Shown here: positions 9,201 through 20,713 of the stretch, piece after piece | Numbering within the stretch: the stretch's first letter is position 1 | Layout of the letters: every line of letters begins with the position of its first letter | Assembly: GCF_002250625.1 (NCBI RefSeq) | Contig: NZ_NMVQ01000012.1 | Coordinates: 62,001 to 126,000, forward strand | Length of the DNA stretch: 64,000 bases | Direction of reading: 5' to 3' | Origin: Enemella dayhoffiae | Lineage (GTDB): Bacteria; Actinomycetota; Actinomycetes; Propionibacteriales; Propionibacteriaceae | Made by a program: the position numbers and the translations under genes | The notes under the pieces: model-generated | Told to the model about the DNA's origin: nothing | Seen by the model: the letters and a program-made list of their open reading frames with translations, nothing else | The model's database searches: none

Positions 9201-10040
9201 ATGACGACGACGAACAGGAACGACGGGGCCAGGGTGGGCGCCGCCGTGGAACTGGCTGGGTGCACGCGCAGTTTCACCACTCCGGACGGGGGGACCTACC
9301 ACGCGGTCCGCGACATCAGCCTGCAGGTGCCGGCGGGACGGTTCGTGTCGATCGTGGGCCCGACCGGGTCGGGCAAGTCGACCATCCTGAACATGGCAGC
9401 CGGTCTGCTCGCCCCCTCCAGCGGGACGGTGCACTCCTTCGGCACCCCGGTCGACGGGGTGAACCGGCGGGCGGCGTACATGTTCCAGCAGGACGCACTG
9501 CTGCCCTGGAAGACCGTTCTGGACAACGTGGCGCTGGGACTGACCATGGCCGGCACGCCCCGCGCCGAGGCCAACGAGCGGGCGCGGGAGTGGCTCACCC
9601 GGGTCGGGCTGGCCGGGTTCGACAACCGCTACCCGCACCAGCTCTCCGGCGGCATGCGCAAGCGCACCGCGGTCGCCCAGGCGTGGATCGTCGATCCCGA
9701 CATCCTGCTGATGGACGAGCCGTTCTCCGCGCTGGACGTGCAGACCCGCCAGATCATGGAGAACGAGCTGCTCCAGCTGTGGTCGAATTCCGGCAAGGCG
9801 GTGGTGTTCATCACCCACGACCTGGACGAGGCGATCGCGCTGTCCGATGAGGTGGTGATCCTCGGCGCCGGACCCGGATCGTCCATCGTGGCGAGCTATC
9901 CGATCGACCTGCCGCGCCCGCGCGACCTGCTGGACATCCGCGACGATCCCCGATTCGTGGAGATCCATCGAGAGATCTGGTCCCGGCTCAAGCTCGAGGT
10001 GGAGAAGACCTACGCAACCCAGTCCGGGGGTGCCCGATGA
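9201..10040 (+). CDS. ABC transporter ATPase, SsuB/TauB type
   Basis: This 279-residue ATPase energises an importer of the nitrate/sulfonate/taurine class. The nucleotide-binding motifs are complete: Walker A GPTGSGKST (about 53-61), Q-loop FQQDALLPWK, signature LSGGMRKR, Walker B ILLMDEPF, and H-loop ITHDLDEA. The FQQDxLLPWxxxxxNV pattern is typical of SsuB, TauB and NrtD. GACGAGGGG precedes the ATG at 9201. The last four bases overlap the permease start (ATGA). With the permease and the lipoprotein after it, this is a complete three-component importer. Confidence 0.93.
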   Translation: MTTTNRNDGARVGAAVELAGCTRSFTTPDGGTYHAVRDISLQVPAGRFVSIVGPTGSGKSTILNMAAGLLAPSSGTVHSFGTPVDGVNRRAAYMFQQDALLPWKTVLDNVALGLTMAGTPRAEANERAREWLTRVGLAGFDNRYPHQLSGGMRKRTAVAQAWIVDPDILLMDEPFSALDVQTRQIMENELLQLWSNSGKAVVFITHDLDEAIALSDEVVILGAGPGSSIVASYPIDLPRPRDLLDIRDDPRFVEIHREIWSRLKLEVEKTYATQSGGAR

Positions 10041-10900
10041 GTGACGACACCAGAACCGACGGAACCGCCTCCGCGACGACAGCAGCGGAACGCCCCGCGA
10101 CCGCGACCAGTCGCACGCCGCGCCGGCGTCGGGAGACACCGCAGCCGGTGATGCGGGTGCTCCAGGTGCTGCTCGCCGCCGTGGTGCTGGTCCTGTGGGA
10201 GCTGGCCGGGCGGGGCGGACTGGTCGACGAGTTCTTCTTCCCGCTGCCCAGCGACATCTTCGCCACCATGTGGACGTGGATCAGCTCCGGCTACATCTTC
10301 CCGCACCTGTGGGTGACCGTGCAGGAATCCCTGCTGGCGTTCATCATCGGCGTGGCACTCGGTCTGCTGCTCGGATTCCTGCTGGCCCGGGTGCGCTTCC
10401 TGGAGCGGTTGCTGGACCCATTCCTGCAGATGTTCAACGCCCTGCCGCGCGTGGTGCTCGCCCCGATCTTCCTGCTCTGGTTCGGGCTCGGCATCTGGTC
10501 CAAGGTGGCCTTCGGCGTCACCCTGGTGTTCTTCATCGTCTTCTTCAACACCCTCGAGGGGGTGCGCAGCGTGGACCGGGTGCTGATCGACAACGCCCGC
10601 ATGCTGGGCGCCAAGGAGAGCCACCTGCTGCGGCACGTGTTCATCCCCTCCGCGCTGACCTGGATCTTCTCCTCGCTGCACATCAGCGTCGGTTTCGCGA
10701 TCACCGGTGCGGTGGTCGGCGAATACCTGGGCGCGTCCGCCGGGGTCGGGTACGCCATCGCCCAGGCTCAGGGCGTGTTCGACACCAAGGGCGTGTTCGC
10801 CGGCATGTTCATCCTGATGATCGTGGTGCTCCTGGTGGATGTCGTGGTCAACCGGATCGAGCGCTACCTGCTGCGATGGCGACCGCAGAACCAGTCCTGA
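10037..10900 (+). CDS. ABC transporter permease, SsuC/TauC type
   Basis: This 287-residue inner-membrane permease has a charged N-terminal tail of about 40 residues and then about six hydrophobic helices. The cytoplasmic coupling motif is seen around EGVRSVDRVLIDNARMLGA. It matches the EAAxxxG-type loop of binding-protein-dependent permeases of the sulfonate/nitrate/taurine group. Start and upstream stop overlap by four bases, so synthesis is tied to that of the ATPase. It should act as a homodimer with two ATPase subunits. Confidence 0.92.
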   Translation: MSDDTRTDGTASATTAAERPATATSRTPRRRRETPQPVMRVLQVLLAAVVLVLWELAGRGGLVDEFFFPLPSDIFATMWTWISSGYIFPHLWVTVQESLLAFIIGVALGLLLGFLLARVRFLERLLDPFLQMFNALPRVVLAPIFLLWFGLGIWSKVAFGVTLVFFIVFFNTLEGVRSVDRVLIDNARMLGAKESHLLRHVFIPSALTWIFSSLHISVGFAITGAVVGEYLGASAGVGYAIAQAQGVFDTKGVFAGMFILMIVVLLVDVVVNRIERYLLRWRPQNQS

Positions 10901-10935
10901 ACATACCCGAGCTTTCAACGGAGAAAGGAACTCCC

Positions 10936-11991
10936 GTGTCACGCAAGCGAATCGTCCCCGCCGCCGCGATGGCGGCACTCGTCATCACCCTGTCCTCCTG
11001 CGGTGCCCCCGCGTCGGCCCCGCCGGGACAGGGCGGGAACGCCAACAGTGGCGGCGGATCCGGGGACAAGATCGTCATCGGGGTGGGCGGACAGACTCTG
11101 CTGACCTACCTGCCGACCACCCTGGCCGCGCAGCTCGGCTACTACCAGGAGCAGGGCCTGCAGGTGGAACTGCAGGACCTGCAGGGCGGCTCCAAGGCGC
11201 TCACCGCGATGATCGGCGGTTCCACCCAGGTCACCAGCGGCTACTACGAGCACACCATCCAGATGCAGGCCAAGAACCAGGAGATCAAGGCCTTCGTGGA
11301 CATGGGCGAATCCTCCGGGGTCGCGCTGGTGGTCGCCCCCAAGAACAAGGACACCATCAAGTCGGTCGCCGACCTGAAGGGCAAGAACGTGGGCGTCACC
11401 GCCCCCGGTTCGTCCACCGACATGTACGTGAAGTATCTGACCAACAAGAACGGGATGGGCAAGGACGCCGCCTCGGTCTCGGCGATCGGGGCCGGAAGTT
11501 CGGCGGTCGCGGCCGTGCAGAACAACCAGGTCGACGCCGCCGTCATGCTCGAGCCGGACATCACCGTGCTGAACAAGCGCATGGGTGCCCCACTACCGAT
11601 GCTCGGCGACCTGCGCACCCGCGAACAGGTGAAGGCGCTCTACGGTTCCGACACGTGGCCCTCGTCGTGCCTGTATGCCAAGACCGAGTGGCTGGAGAAG
11701 AACCCGGACAAGGCGAAGAAGCTGGCCACCGCCATCGCCAAGACCCTGCAGTGGGTGCAGAACCACTCCGCCGAGGAGATCGCCGCCAAGATGCCGGAGG
11801 CGTACGCCGGCGGCGACCGCGCCCAATATGCGCAGGTGATCGACAGCCTCAAGCACACGCTGAGCAAGGACGGGAAGTTCAGCGACAGCGGCGTGAACGC
11901 GGTGCTGGACACCCAGCGGATCGCCAACCCCGAGGTGGGCGAGAAGAAGATCGACCTGTCGAAGACCTACACCAACGAATACCTGGGCTGA
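10936..11991 (+). CDS. ABC transporter substrate-binding lipoprotein, NMT1/SsuA type
   Basis: This 351-residue secreted lipoprotein starts with GTG at 10936, behind a strong GAGAAAGGAA ribosome site. The signal peptide MSRKRIVPAAAMAALVITL is followed by the lipobox SSCG; Cys20 or nearby would be lipidated. A Gly/Ser-rich linker precedes the periplasmic-binding fold. That fold shows YLPTTLAAQLGYYQEQGLQV and VADLKGKNVGVTAPGSSTD, the pattern of the NMT1/THI5, SsuA and TauA superfamily. It delivers substrate to the preceding permease. The nearby CitE-like lyase suggests an organic acid as cargo, but sulfonates or pyrimidine precursors remain possible. Confidence 0.92.
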   Translation: MSRKRIVPAAAMAALVITLSSCGAPASAPPGQGGNANSGGGSGDKIVIGVGGQTLLTYLPTTLAAQLGYYQEQGLQVELQDLQGGSKALTAMIGGSTQVTSGYYEHTIQMQAKNQEIKAFVDMGESSGVALVVAPKNKDTIKSVADLKGKNVGVTAPGSSTDMYVKYLTNKNGMGKDAASVSAIGAGSSAVAAVQNNQVDAAVMLEPDITVLNKRMGAPLPMLGDLRTREQVKALYGSDTWPSSCLYAKTEWLEKNPDKAKKLATAIAKTLQWVQNHSAEEIAAKMPEAYAGGDRAQYAQVIDSLKHTLSKDGKFSDSGVNAVLDTQRIANPEVGEKKIDLSKTYTNEYLG

Positions 11992-11997
11992 TCCGGA

Positions 11998-12618
11998 TCA
12001 CTGGAAGGGGGTGGGATCCCCGGCGCCGACCCGGTCCACGCTGACCTCGTCGTTGACGAAGTTGACCACGGTGGTGGGGTCGGTGCCGACGTCTCCGGAG
12101 TCCAGGACGGCGTCCACCTGGTGGTCGAGCTCCTCGTTGATCTGCCAGCCCTCGGTCATCGGCTCACTGTGTCCGGGCAGGATCAGCGTCGACGACATCA
12201 GCGGTTCGCCGAGCGCGTCCAGCAGGGCGAGGGTGGTGCGGTGGTCGGGGATCCGCACGCCCACGGTCTTCTTCTTCGGGTGCAGCATCAACCGGGGCAC
12301 CTCCTTGGTGGCCGGGAGAATGAACGTGTACTGCCCCGGGGTGGAGGCCTTCACCGCGCGGAACACGTCGTTGTCCATCTGCACGAACTGCCCGAGCTGC
12401 GCGAAATCCTTGCAGACAAGGGTGAAGTGGTGCTTGTCGTCCAGCTGCCGGATCCGGCGGATCCGCTCCAACCCGTCCTTGTTGCCGAGCTTGCAGCCGA
12501 GCGCGAAACCCGAGTCGGTCGGATAGGCCACCAGTCCCCCGTTGTTCAATATCTCGACCACCTGGTTGAGCGAACGTGGCTGGGGGTTCTCGGGATGAAC
12601 ATCGAAGTACCGTGCCAT
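11998..12618 (-). CDS. YrdC/Sua5-domain protein, YciO group
   Basis: This 206-residue protein consists of one YrdC-like domain. GGLVAYPTDSGFALGCKLGN is the conserved ATP/threonine-binding entry, and IRQLDDKHHFTLVCKDFAQL is typical of the YciO branch. KKKTVGVRIPDHRTTLALL and MSSTLILPG complete the domain. YrdC proteins make threonylcarbamoyl-AMP for tRNA t6A. YciO-type paralogues bind double-stranded RNA, and their activity is less certain. It ends only a few bases from the convergent transporter gene, with no clear terminator hairpin between them. Confidence 0.85.
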   Translation of the reverse strand: MARYFDVHPENPQPRSLNQVVEILNNGGLVAYPTDSGFALGCKLGNKDGLERIRRIRQLDDKHHFTLVCKDFAQLGQFVQMDNDVFRAVKASTPGQYTFILPATKEVPRLMLHPKKKTVGVRIPDHRTTLALLDALGEPLMSSTLILPGHSEPMTEGWQINEELDHQVDAVLDSGDVGTDPTTVVNFVNDEVSVDRVGAGDPTPFQ

Positions 12619-12691
12619 GTCCGGAGTCTAGACACCCTGCTCGGGCGGACAACAGGCCCCTCCGATCGGACCAGGCAGTAGCATCGCCCCG

Positions 12692-13825
12692 GTGACCATC
12701 TTTGATCTCCCGCTCGAACAGTTGCGCCAGCGCACCAGCCTCAAGTGGCGCACCTATCCCGATGACGTGCTCCCCTTGTGGGTCGCCGAGATGGACTGTC
12801 GCCCCGCACCCGAGGTCACCGAGACCCTGTCCCGCGCCATCCACGCCGGCGACACCGGCTATCCGGTCGGCACCGGTTACGAGCAGGCGTACGCCGCCTA
12901 TGCCGCCGACGTCTGGGGCTGGGAGTTCGACCCGCGTCGGCAGGCGATCATCGTGCCGGACGTGATGCAGGGGATCATCGCCGTGCTCGACCTGCTCGGC
13001 GAACGGGGGGCACCGGTGGTGGTCAACCCCCCTGTCTATCCCCAGTTCTACAAATACCTCGGTTGGGCCGGCCGCGAGGTCGTGGAGGCCCCGCTGACCG
13101 CCGAGGGCCGAATCGACCTGGCCACCCTGGAGGCGGCGTTCACCCGCACCGACGGGCCGCAGCCGGAGGCGTACCTGCTCTGCAACCCGCACAACCCGCA
13201 CGGCACCGTGCCCACCCGCGAAGAGCTGGCGGCCGTCGCCGAGTTGGCGAACCGGCACGGCGTACGCCTGGTCTCCGACGAGATCCACGCGCCGCTGGTC
13301 GCCACGACCACCCGACACGTCCCGCTGCTGTCGGTACCCGGCACCGAGGAGGCGGTGATCGTCAGTTCGGCCTCGAAGTCGTGGAACCTGGCCGGGCTCA
13401 AGGCGGGCCTGGCCATCGGTGGCAGCGCGGTCGCCGAACGGTTGCTGGGCATGCCCGACCAGGTGACCCACTCGGCCAGCCACCTCGGCGTCCTCGCCCA
13501 CGTGGCCGCCCTCACCGAGGCCCGCGGCTGGCTCACCGAGCTGATGGGTGAGGTGCAGGCCAACAAGCAGCTGCTGTCCGACCTGCTCGCCGATCAGCTG
13601 CCCGAGGTCGGCTTCCGGGTGGAACCCGCAACCTACCTGGCCTGGCTGGACTGCCGCGCACTCGGGCTGGCCGACCCCTACCGCTCCTTCCTGCAGGCCG
13701 GGGTCGCGTTGAACAACGGCGTCGACTTCGGCACCGGCGGCGTCGGGCACGTCCGAATGAACCTGGCCACCTCACCGGAGATCATCACCGAGGCGGTCCG
13801 GCGGATGGCTGCCGTCCGCGGCTGA
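12692..13825 (+). CDS. PatB/MalY-type PLP C-S lyase (cystathionine beta-lyase-like)
   Basis: This 377-residue fold-type I PLP enzyme starts with GTG at 12692. LPLWVAEMDCRPAPEV near the N terminus is the PatB/MalY hallmark. LLCNPHNPHGTVPT and LVSDEIHAPLV hold cofactor-binding Asn and Asp. SSASKSWNLAGLKAG carries the Schiff-base lysine, Lys229. Family members cleave C-S bonds of cystathionine or other cysteine conjugates, and some act in aminotransfer or regulation. The exact substrate is not visible. It is divergent from the YciO-type gene, with both promoters in about 70 bases. Confidence 0.88.
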   Translation: MTIFDLPLEQLRQRTSLKWRTYPDDVLPLWVAEMDCRPAPEVTETLSRAIHAGDTGYPVGTGYEQAYAAYAADVWGWEFDPRRQAIIVPDVMQGIIAVLDLLGERGAPVVVNPPVYPQFYKYLGWAGREVVEAPLTAEGRIDLATLEAAFTRTDGPQPEAYLLCNPHNPHGTVPTREELAAVAELANRHGVRLVSDEIHAPLVATTTRHVPLLSVPGTEEAVIVSSASKSWNLAGLKAGLAIGGSAVAERLLGMPDQVTHSASHLGVLAHVAALTEARGWLTELMGEVQANKQLLSDLLADQLPEVGFRVEPATYLAWLDCRALGLADPYRSFLQAGVALNNGVDFGTGGVGHVRMNLATSPEIITEAVRRMAAVRG

Positions 13826-13829
13826 GGCG

Positions 13830-14219
13830 TCAGTCCGCGCGGACCAGCTCCGCGCGGGCCGTCGCTGACCCGCGCACCTCACCGATCCCCAACAGGGCAA
13901 GGAAAATCGTCGGCGCGCGCTGACTCGTCCGTACCCGGACCGCGGTGCCCTCCAGCTCCGCCGTCCCGCTGACCGGCCCGGACGCGGCCAGGTAGCGGTT
14001 GGCCGCCGACAGTGCCGCGCCGGGATCGGTACGCCCGGCGACCCGGGCTGGTGCGGCCGCGTCGGTGGCGGCCCGCGCGGCCCCCGCGGCCACGGCCTCG
14101 GCGCGACGGGTCGCCGTGACCTGCTGCCCGCCGTCGACGACGAGCCCGGCCAGCACCAGCAGCGCGAGCACCCAGAAGAGCACCAGCACCGAGGTGGACA
14201 TCCCGCGTTCGTCGCGCAT
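13830..14219 (-). CDS. Orphan TadE/TadG-like pseudopilin-type protein
   Basis: This 129-residue protein begins MRDERGMSTSVLVLFWVLAL, a short charged leader followed by one hydrophobic helix, as in TadE/TadG-like and archaeal-type secretion proteins. The rest is small-residue rich, with an extracellular domain containing paired Ala/Gly segments. Such proteins are normally encoded with TadA/B/C secretion genes, but none lie nearby. A longer in-frame start at 14273 is possible but adds Cys/Arg-rich sequence unlike the family. It converges with the PatB-like gene only a few bases away. Confidence 0.7.
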   Translation of the reverse strand: MRDERGMSTSVLVLFWVLALLVLAGLVVDGGQQVTATRRAEAVAAGAARAATDAAAPARVAGRTDPGAALSAANRYLAASGPVSGTAELEGTAVRVRTSQRAPTIFLALLGIGEVRGSATARAELVRAD

Positions 14220-14352
14220 CACCCCAGCATGGCCCACGCCCCGCCCGCAGCGACAGGGCTTGGGGCGATCCATCCACAGGCCCCGGGCTGTTCCCGGCCC
14301 GGAGCACCCCTAGGCTGGAGGGGTACGTCGCTATTCGGAAGGTTTGCATCGC

Positions 14353-15591
14353 ATGGTCCAGAAGGTCGCCCTGCTCACTGCGGGCGGTTTCGCCCCCTGT
14401 CTGTCCGCCGCGATCGCCGGTCTGATCGAGCGCTACACCGAGCTCTCACCCCAGACCGAGATCATCGCCTACGCCCACGGCTATCAGGGGTTGCTGCGCG
14501 GTGAGCACTTCACGATCACCGACGAGGTACGCCGCAGCGCCGGCCTGCTGCGCGAGTTCGGCGGCTCCCCCATCGGCAACTCGCGGGTGAAGCTGACCAA
14601 CGTCGACGACCTGGTCAAGCGCGGGTTGGTGCACCCGGGTGAGGACCCGCTGAAGGTTGCCGCCGATCGGCTCACCGCCGACGGGGTGGAGGTGCTGCAC
14701 ACCATCGGCGGGGACGACACCAACACCACCGCGGCCGACCTGGCCGCCTATCTGGCCGAGCACGACCATGGGCTGACCGTGGTCGGGCTGCCCAAGACGA
14801 TCGACAACGACGTGGTGCCGATCCGGCAGTCGCTGGGTGCGTGGACCGCGGCCGAGATGGGTGCCCGGTTCGCCCAGAACATCGTCGGTGAGCACAACTC
14901 CAACTCCCGGATGCTGATCGTGCACGAGGTGATGGGCCGCAACTGCGGTTGGCTGACCGCGGCCACCGCCCGGGCGTACCGCAACTGGCTGGACACCCGC
15001 GAATGGCTGCCGGAGATCGGTCTCTCCCGCGAGGCGTGGGAGGTGCACGGGGTCTATCTGCCCGAGGGCCACATCGACCTGGACGCCGAGGCCGAGCGGC
15101 TGCGCGCGGTGATGGACCGGGTCGGCAACGTCACCATCTTCCTCTCCGAGGGAGCCGGCGTGGACTCGATCGTCGCCGAACTGGAGGCCTCCGGCCAGGA
15201 GGTCCCCCGCGACCCGTTCGGCCACGTGAAGTTGGACAAGATCAACCCCGGCGCCTATTTCGGCAAGGAGTTCGCCGCCCGGCTCGGGGCCGAGAAGGTG
15301 ATGGTCCAGAAGTCGGGCTACTACTCCCGCTCGGCGGCCGCCAACGCCGACGACCTGGCGCTGATCCAGCGGTGCACCGACCTGGCCGTCGACTGTGCGC
15401 TGCGCGGCGAGGCCGGGGTGATCGGTGAGGACACCGAGCGCGGGGATGAGCTGCGGGCGATCGAGTTCGACCGGATCAGGGGCGGGAAGCCGTTCGATCT
15501 CGGCACCGATTGGTATGTGGAGATGCTCGATAAGCTCGGCCAGCAACACCCGGGGAAGGCCCCGAGTCGCCCCGACGAGGACGTCGACTGA
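14353..15591 (+). CDS. Pyrophosphate-dependent 6-phosphofructokinase
   Basis: This 412-residue enzyme phosphorylates fructose 6-phosphate reversibly in glycolysis and gluconeogenesis. Phosphoryl-donor choice is read from two motifs. GGDDT at 119-123 has Asp where ATP enzymes have Gly (GGDGS), and PKTIDND at 147-153 has Lys in the next key position. Both are diagnostic of PPi use. The KMNCGW-like block MGRNCGWLTA and the substrate-binding MVQKSGYYSRS region are present. The length and group match the propionibacterial PPi enzymes. ATG at 14353 is chosen; a TTG nine bases upstream is in frame. Confidence 0.92.
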   Translation: MVQKVALLTAGGFAPCLSAAIAGLIERYTELSPQTEIIAYAHGYQGLLRGEHFTITDEVRRSAGLLREFGGSPIGNSRVKLTNVDDLVKRGLVHPGEDPLKVAADRLTADGVEVLHTIGGDDTNTTAADLAAYLAEHDHGLTVVGLPKTIDNDVVPIRQSLGAWTAAEMGARFAQNIVGEHNSNSRMLIVHEVMGRNCGWLTAATARAYRNWLDTREWLPEIGLSREAWEVHGVYLPEGHIDLDAEAERLRAVMDRVGNVTIFLSEGAGVDSIVAELEASGQEVPRDPFGHVKLDKINPGAYFGKEFAARLGAEKVMVQKSGYYSRSAAANADDLALIQRCTDLAVDCALRGEAGVIGEDTERGDELRAIEFDRIRGGKPFDLGTDWYVEMLDKLGQQHPGKAPSRPDEDVD

Positions 15592-15638
15592 GCTGAGACT
15601 GTCCGGGAACGTACCCAGGCCCTGCGGGGAACCTGGGG

Positions 15639-16781
15639 TCAGCGGCCCCGCCTGTCGATACGCCGCTGCTTCTCCGCGTCGAGCCGGGCCTGGATGGCCT
15701 CCTCCTTCGCCTCCTCCTCGGCGTCCGGGTCGGGTTCCAGCCCGGGCACGACGTCCTTCACCTTGTTGATCGTCTCGGCCCGCTGCATCTTGGCATCAGC
15801 CTTGTCGATCTCCTGCTGGCGCCGGTCTTCCTCGGCGTGCGACCAGTGGTCCTCGGCGGTGTTCACATCCTCGGCGCGGAGCAGCGGTTCGTCGGGGTCG
15901 TTCCATTTGCGGGCGACCGCCGGTTGGTTGGCGGTGGCGATCCAGGCCGCGACGAACAGGATCAGCCGGGCGAACAGGTTGAAGAACAGCATGATCACGA
16001 TGACCGGTCCAAAGAGCGCGGCGGCCGGGTTCTTCAGGAACGAACCGGTCAGAATTCCGGCCAGATACTGCAACAGCACCAGGGCGACCGACCCGATCAG
16101 CGCGCCGATCATCACCTGCTTCTTCACCAGCCGCTCCTGCGGCAGCACCGTGTACAGGAACAGGAAGAGCAGCCAGCCGGCGAGGATCGAGACCACGATC
16201 GACAGCAACCGGGTGATCAGCGTGATCCCGGGGACCTGATCGAGCCCCACGGCGGAGACCAGGGTGTCGGTGAGGCTGGTGGCGGCCGAGGCGATGCCGA
16301 AGGTGACCAGCACCGCGATCAGCAGCAGCACGAGGATTCCCATGTTCTTCAGGGTTTCCACGACGATGTTGCTCTTCTCCTCCTCGGTCTCGAAGTCGGG
16401 CCGGGTCTGTGCCCGCACTGCCGACTTGAGGTTGCCGACCCAGCCACCGCCGGCATACATCGCGGAGAGGATGCCGACGATGCCGATCGCCGGCCAGTTC
16501 TTCAGCGCGTTCTCGATCACCGCGAGCAGCTTGTCCTTGGTGTCACCCGGGGCTCCCTGCAACTGACCGGCGATCGAGTCCTTAAGCGTGTCCAGCATGT
16601 CCGGGCGCAACGTGGTCAGCGTCATCCCGGCCATGGCGAAGGCGAACATCAGGATCGGGACCATCGCCAGCACCGAGAAATAGGTGATCGCTCCGCCGAA
16701 CTGGTTGCCCAGCCGGTTGCCGAACCGCTTGCTCGCCCGGAGCACGTGCATCACTTCCGGGTGCTTCATGAACTTCTTCAT
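15639..16781 (-). CDS. YihY/BrkB-family membrane protein
   Basis: This 380-residue protein has about six transmembrane helices of the YihY/virulence factor BrkB family. Hydrophobic segments run from the FGGAITYFSVLAMVPILMFAF motif near residue 30 to the FFNLFARLILFVAAWIATA segment near residue 290. About 90 charged, coiled-coil-like residues follow at the C terminus (EEDRRQQEIDKADAKMQR), an extension longer than usual. The old name ribonuclease BN is not supported; the molecular function is unknown. GGAGGGGTCG before the ATG at 16781 is a strong ribosome site. A second family member lies at 51169. Confidence 0.85.
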   Translation of the reverse strand: MKKFMKHPEVMHVLRASKRFGNRLGNQFGGAITYFSVLAMVPILMFAFAMAGMTLTTLRPDMLDTLKDSIAGQLQGAPGDTKDKLLAVIENALKNWPAIGIVGILSAMYAGGGWVGNLKSAVRAQTRPDFETEEEKSNIVVETLKNMGILVLLLIAVLVTFGIASAATSLTDTLVSAVGLDQVPGITLITRLLSIVVSILAGWLLFLFLYTVLPQERLVKKQVMIGALIGSVALVLLQYLAGILTGSFLKNPAAALFGPVIVIMLFFNLFARLILFVAAWIATANQPAVARKWNDPDEPLLRAEDVNTAEDHWSHAEEDRRQQEIDKADAKMQRAETINKVKDVVPGLEPDPDAEEEAKEEAIQARLDAEKQRRIDRRGR

Positions 16782-16929
16782 CGACCCCTCCTGCCATTGT
16801 CCCTGATCAGCCGTACCCCTCAAGGAGTACCCGGTGAATCTACCGGCTGCACCGGCGTGCGAGCGCACCCGGCAGGACAACCTCAGAGACTTCTCCCCGG
16901 CGTCGAACAGCACCTGCCCCGACCAGTGA

Positions 16930-17292
16930 TCAACCACGGATCACCGGACCCAGTTCGGGAAGCACCAGCGGCGTACCGCTGACCGGGTCCGGGACCACGC
17001 GTGCCGCAAGGCCGAAGACGGCCTGGACCAGGTCGGCGTCGACGATCTGCGCAGGTGCCCCCTCGGCCACGATCCTGCCTGCGCGCATCGCAATCACATG
17101 ATCGGCGTACCGGAAGGCCTGGTTGAGGTCGTGCAGGACGGCGACGATTGTACGCCCATTAGCGCGGTTGAGCGTGCGGAACAGTTCCAACAGCTCGATC
17201 TGGTGCGAGATGTCGAGAAAGGTGGTCGGCTCGTCGAGCAGCAGCAGGTCGGTGTCCTGGGCCAGGGTCATCGCGACCCAGACCCGCTGCCG
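16930..17292 (-). pseudogene. C-terminal fragment of a FecE-type siderophore ABC ATPase
   Basis: The minus frame encodes about 118 residues beginning inside the ABC signature (RRQRVWVAM, normally SGGQRQRVW). Walker B LLLLDEPTTFLDISHQIELL, H-loop AVLHDLNQAFRYADHVIAM and the usual C terminus follow. The Walker A half is missing, and the sequence just upstream is unrelated. The fragment cannot bind ATP alone. It abuts an oppositely oriented fragment of the matching binding protein near 17290, so it is one half of a deleted or rearranged siderophore-uptake locus. Confidence 0.75.
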
Positions 17293-17412
17293 CCTGTGGT
17301 TGCCCAGGGCAGGGCACACCGGGTCAGCGACGACACCTGGTTCCTCGGGCTCGGCCCGACCGGCGCCAAGCTGATCCTGGCCGACCTGACCCGGCTGACC
17401 GGAGCGCCCTGA
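17293..17412 (+). pseudogene. C-terminal fragment of a siderophore-binding lipoprotein
   Basis: On the plus strand, VVAQGRAHRVSDDTWFLGLG and PTGAKLILADLTRL followed by a stop resemble the last 35-40 residues of FecB/FepB-type ferri-siderophore binding proteins. There is no start or upstream domain, because the neighbouring bases belong to the minus-strand FecE fragment. The exact breakpoint is approximate, around 17285-17296. The family assignment is from the short conserved tail only. Confidence 0.5.
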
Positions 17413-17465
17413 TCGCTGACGCCGACCTGACGGTTGCGCCACGAGGGTGCGGGGTTTCGGCGAAA

Positions 17466-20357
<2,892 letters not shown>

Positions 20358-20529
20358 TCCTCACAGGCGTCCGGCCACCCGACCCTCGGGGGCTGCGTCC
20401 TGCCTGAGCAACCCTAGTGGAGAGTGCCCATTATCTGGACGACAGGGCCAGCTGAGGCGAGGCCACGGGTGCCGTTGACGACATCTCCACCCGGCCCCTG
20501 GATTCTGAGCCCCGAGAGAGGGAGACCCC

Positions 20530-20700
20530 ATGCGACGACGCACCTTCCTCGCCTGGCCGGGGGGCCGCGGCGCTGTCCGGCTGCGCCGCGGAAGACGCCG
20601 GGGAACTGCGGTTCGAGGGCTGGGACTTCGAGCCCCAGCTGGTCGAGCAGAACCTGCCCCGGTTCGCCCAGCGCAACCCCGGGATCCGGGTGCGATACAC
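20530..20700 (+). pseudogene. 5' remnant of a polyamine-type ABC substrate-binding lipoprotein
   Basis: ATG at 20530 begins MRRRTFLAW. The lipobox continues only in another frame as AAALSGCAAEDAGELRFEGW, then DFEPQLVEQNLPRFAQRNPG. That shift occurs at a six-G run near 20555. The pattern (lipobox, then WDFEPQLVEQN) matches binding proteins of the spermidine/putrescine class. The similarity stops near 20700, where the convergent MerR gene ends, so roughly 85% of the protein is absent. This is a truncated and frameshifted leftover. Confidence 0.6.
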
Positions 20701-20713
20701 GCGGGCGTACGCC

